The notes beneath the pieces are model-generated. The model was not told where the DNA came from and made no database searches. It saw nothing but the letters and a program-made list of their open reading frames with translations. A program made the translations under genes and the position numbers. 6,462 nt of DNA from Candidatus Zixiibacteriota bacterium (GTDB lineage Bacteria; Zixibacteria; MSB-5A5; GN15; JAAZOE01), in contig JAUUYJ010000148.1 of assembly GCA_030588275.1 (NCBI GenBank), positions 1 through 6,462 of the forward strand, written 5' to 3'. Positions 5,810 to 6,462 of the stretch are shown piece by piece (the first letter of the stretch is position 1; each line of letters opens with the position of its first letter).

Positions 5810-6274
5810 ATGGATAGTTGGCTGAACAACCGCCTCGACCGCGCCCTTTGCAATATGATGGCGGAGAGAAATCAAATCCTTCGAGAACTTTTGACCAAAC
5901 CTGCTCCCGCCATACTGGGCTCGAAGGAAATCGATGACGACTGGCAGTTGGTGCACGGGACAACGCCGGAACAGTTTACTATAGTCACCATCCTTGATCG
6001 TCTCGGCCATCCGGTTCCGGTTTCAGAAATTGCCGCTCAGATTGACAGCCCCCACGCCAACGTTTCTCGTACTCTTGATAAACTGGAAAAAAAGGGAATG
6101 ATCCTGCGCCTCCGAAGTAAATCGGATCGACGGCAAGTGGATATAAAGCTAACGATTTTAGGCAAACGACTTCATACGCTCTTAAGCGCCATCAAGGCTC
6201 GCTTCTACAAAAAGATGTGGGACAAATTTTCAGACGAAGAAAAGGTTACCCTTTTTGATCTGCTGACTCGGTAA
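5810..6274 (+). CDS. MarR-family winged-helix transcriptional regulator
   Basis: This 154-residue protein is expected to act as a DNA-binding homodimer. Helix 1 (about 5-30) and the C-terminal helices (about 118-152) would form the dimer interface. The DNA-binding part begins at TPEQFTIVTILDRLG (52-66). Helix-turn-helix VPVSEIAAQIDSPHANVSRTLDKLEKKGMI (69-98) follows, then the wing around SKSDRRQVDIKLT (103-115); DRR in the wing and the LTxxG step are family hallmarks. Length is typical. Only one cysteine (Cys14) is present, so a multi-cysteine OhrR-type oxidation switch is unlikely; the ligand is unknown. No ATG or GTG lies in frame between the upstream stop (5759) and ATG 5810, and the next methionines (residues 16 and 17) also lack a ribosome site and would remove helix 1. 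The gene diverges from ino1 and may regulate itself; no drug pump or other classical target is adjacent. Confidence 0.9.
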   Translation: MDSWLNNRLDRALCNMMAERNQILRELLTKPAPAILGSKEIDDDWQLVHGTTPEQFTIVTILDRLGHPVPVSEIAAQIDSPHANVSRTLDKLEKKGMILRLRSKSDRRQVDIKLTILGKRLHTLLSAIKARFYKKMWDKFSDEEKVTLFDLLTR

Positions 6275-6462
6275 ATAGCCTACCCGTCAAATAGCCGTGC
6301 GTCTTAACAGAGACTATTCACTTCGCCAAACAACACACAATCTCACCTATGTACATCCGGTGGTAGTCCTAAGCGGATGTTCGAGCGTAGCGAGTTACAG
6401 CCGCTTATCCCTGAGCGAAGCAAAGGGGTTCTGTGGATATTATACCCACCTACTTCGCCAAA
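6275..6462. repeat. Gene-free segment with clustered short inverted and direct repeats
   Basis: No convincing coding frame is seen. ACTTCGCCAAA occurs at 6320-6330 and again at 6452-6462, 132 bp apart, the second copy reaching the window edge. Between them lie ACATCCG/CGGATGT (6353-6359 with 6374-6380), TAAGCGG/CCGCTTA (6370-6376 with 6401-6407, overlapping the previous pair and so an alternative fold), GAGCGTAGCGAG (6383-6394) with a related GAGCGAAGC (6413-6421), and the near-palindrome GTGGATATTATACCCAC (6433-6449, one mismatched pair). The clustering resembles a dispersed intergenic repeat unit more than a single terminator; no T-run follows any stem. Confidence 0.45.

Noticed and set aside
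5768..6010. An 80-codon minus-strand frame overlapping the start of the MarR-family gene.
   Set aside because: It lies opposite a well-supported regulator gene, shows no recognisable domain and would have to share that gene's promoter DNA.
5699..6283. 10-bp direct repeat AATAGCCTAC at 5699-5708 and 6274-6283, flanking the MarR-family gene like a target-site duplication.
   Set aside because: The copies do not abut any terminal inverted repeats, there is no transposase or integrase, the right copy overlaps the stop codon, and a 10-bp match over this distance can occur by chance.
6275..6462. CRISPR array or rho-independent terminator after the regulator.
   Set aside because: There are only two copies of an 11-bp repeat 132 bp apart, with no regular spacers, and none of the stems is followed by a T-run.

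Overview
The base composition looks moderate (roughly mid-to-high 40s % GC). The gene complement is bacterial: a bacterial-type thymidylate kinase, an S41 C-terminal processing protease, a PpiA-like cyclophilin, a MarR regulator and Shine-Dalgarno-led genes. It combines exported ankyrin and cyclophilin proteins, an archaeal/actinobacterial-type myo-inositol-1-phosphate synthase and a CtpA-like protease with a long C-terminal extension. That mix would suit a Gram-negative lineage of the FCB or candidate-phylum type (Zixibacteria-like, for example), but this is a guess. Nothing here fixes the taxon.

Layout. Five genes read leftwards (minus strand) and one reads rightwards. From right to left, the minus-strand genes are: ino1 (4304-5494), with its own sigma70-like promoter and a strong intrinsic terminator; tmk (3568-4212); an S41 protease (1968-3575) that overlaps tmk by 8 nt; a periplasmic cyclophilin (1180-1818) behind a 149-nt gap holding a 10-bp inverted repeat; and an ankyrin-repeat protein (from 1156, running off the left edge) starting 23 nt after the cyclophilin stop. 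A divergent MarR-family regulator (5810-6274) lies to the right of a 315-nt intergenic region. Its promoter is placed so that transcription should begin at, or very near, the A of its ATG. The last ~190 nt hold no gene but contain several short inverted and direct repeats.

How the genes fit together. tmk and the protease look like a translationally coupled pair. The cyclophilin and ankyrin genes look like a second unit of two exported proteins, one folding proline bonds and the other probably binding proteins outside the cytoplasm. ino1 appears monocistronic and makes inositol phosphate from glucose 6-phosphate; the lipid or solute genes that would use it are not in view. The MarR protein probably represses itself. 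Whether it also controls ino1 cannot be told from the sequence.

I see no clear evidence of a new multi-gene system. The points most worth a second look are the apparently leaderless marR-type gene with a palindrome in its promoter, the repeat-rich right end, the ankyrin repeat with a 28-residue insert, and the lysine-rich tail on the inositol phosphate synthase.
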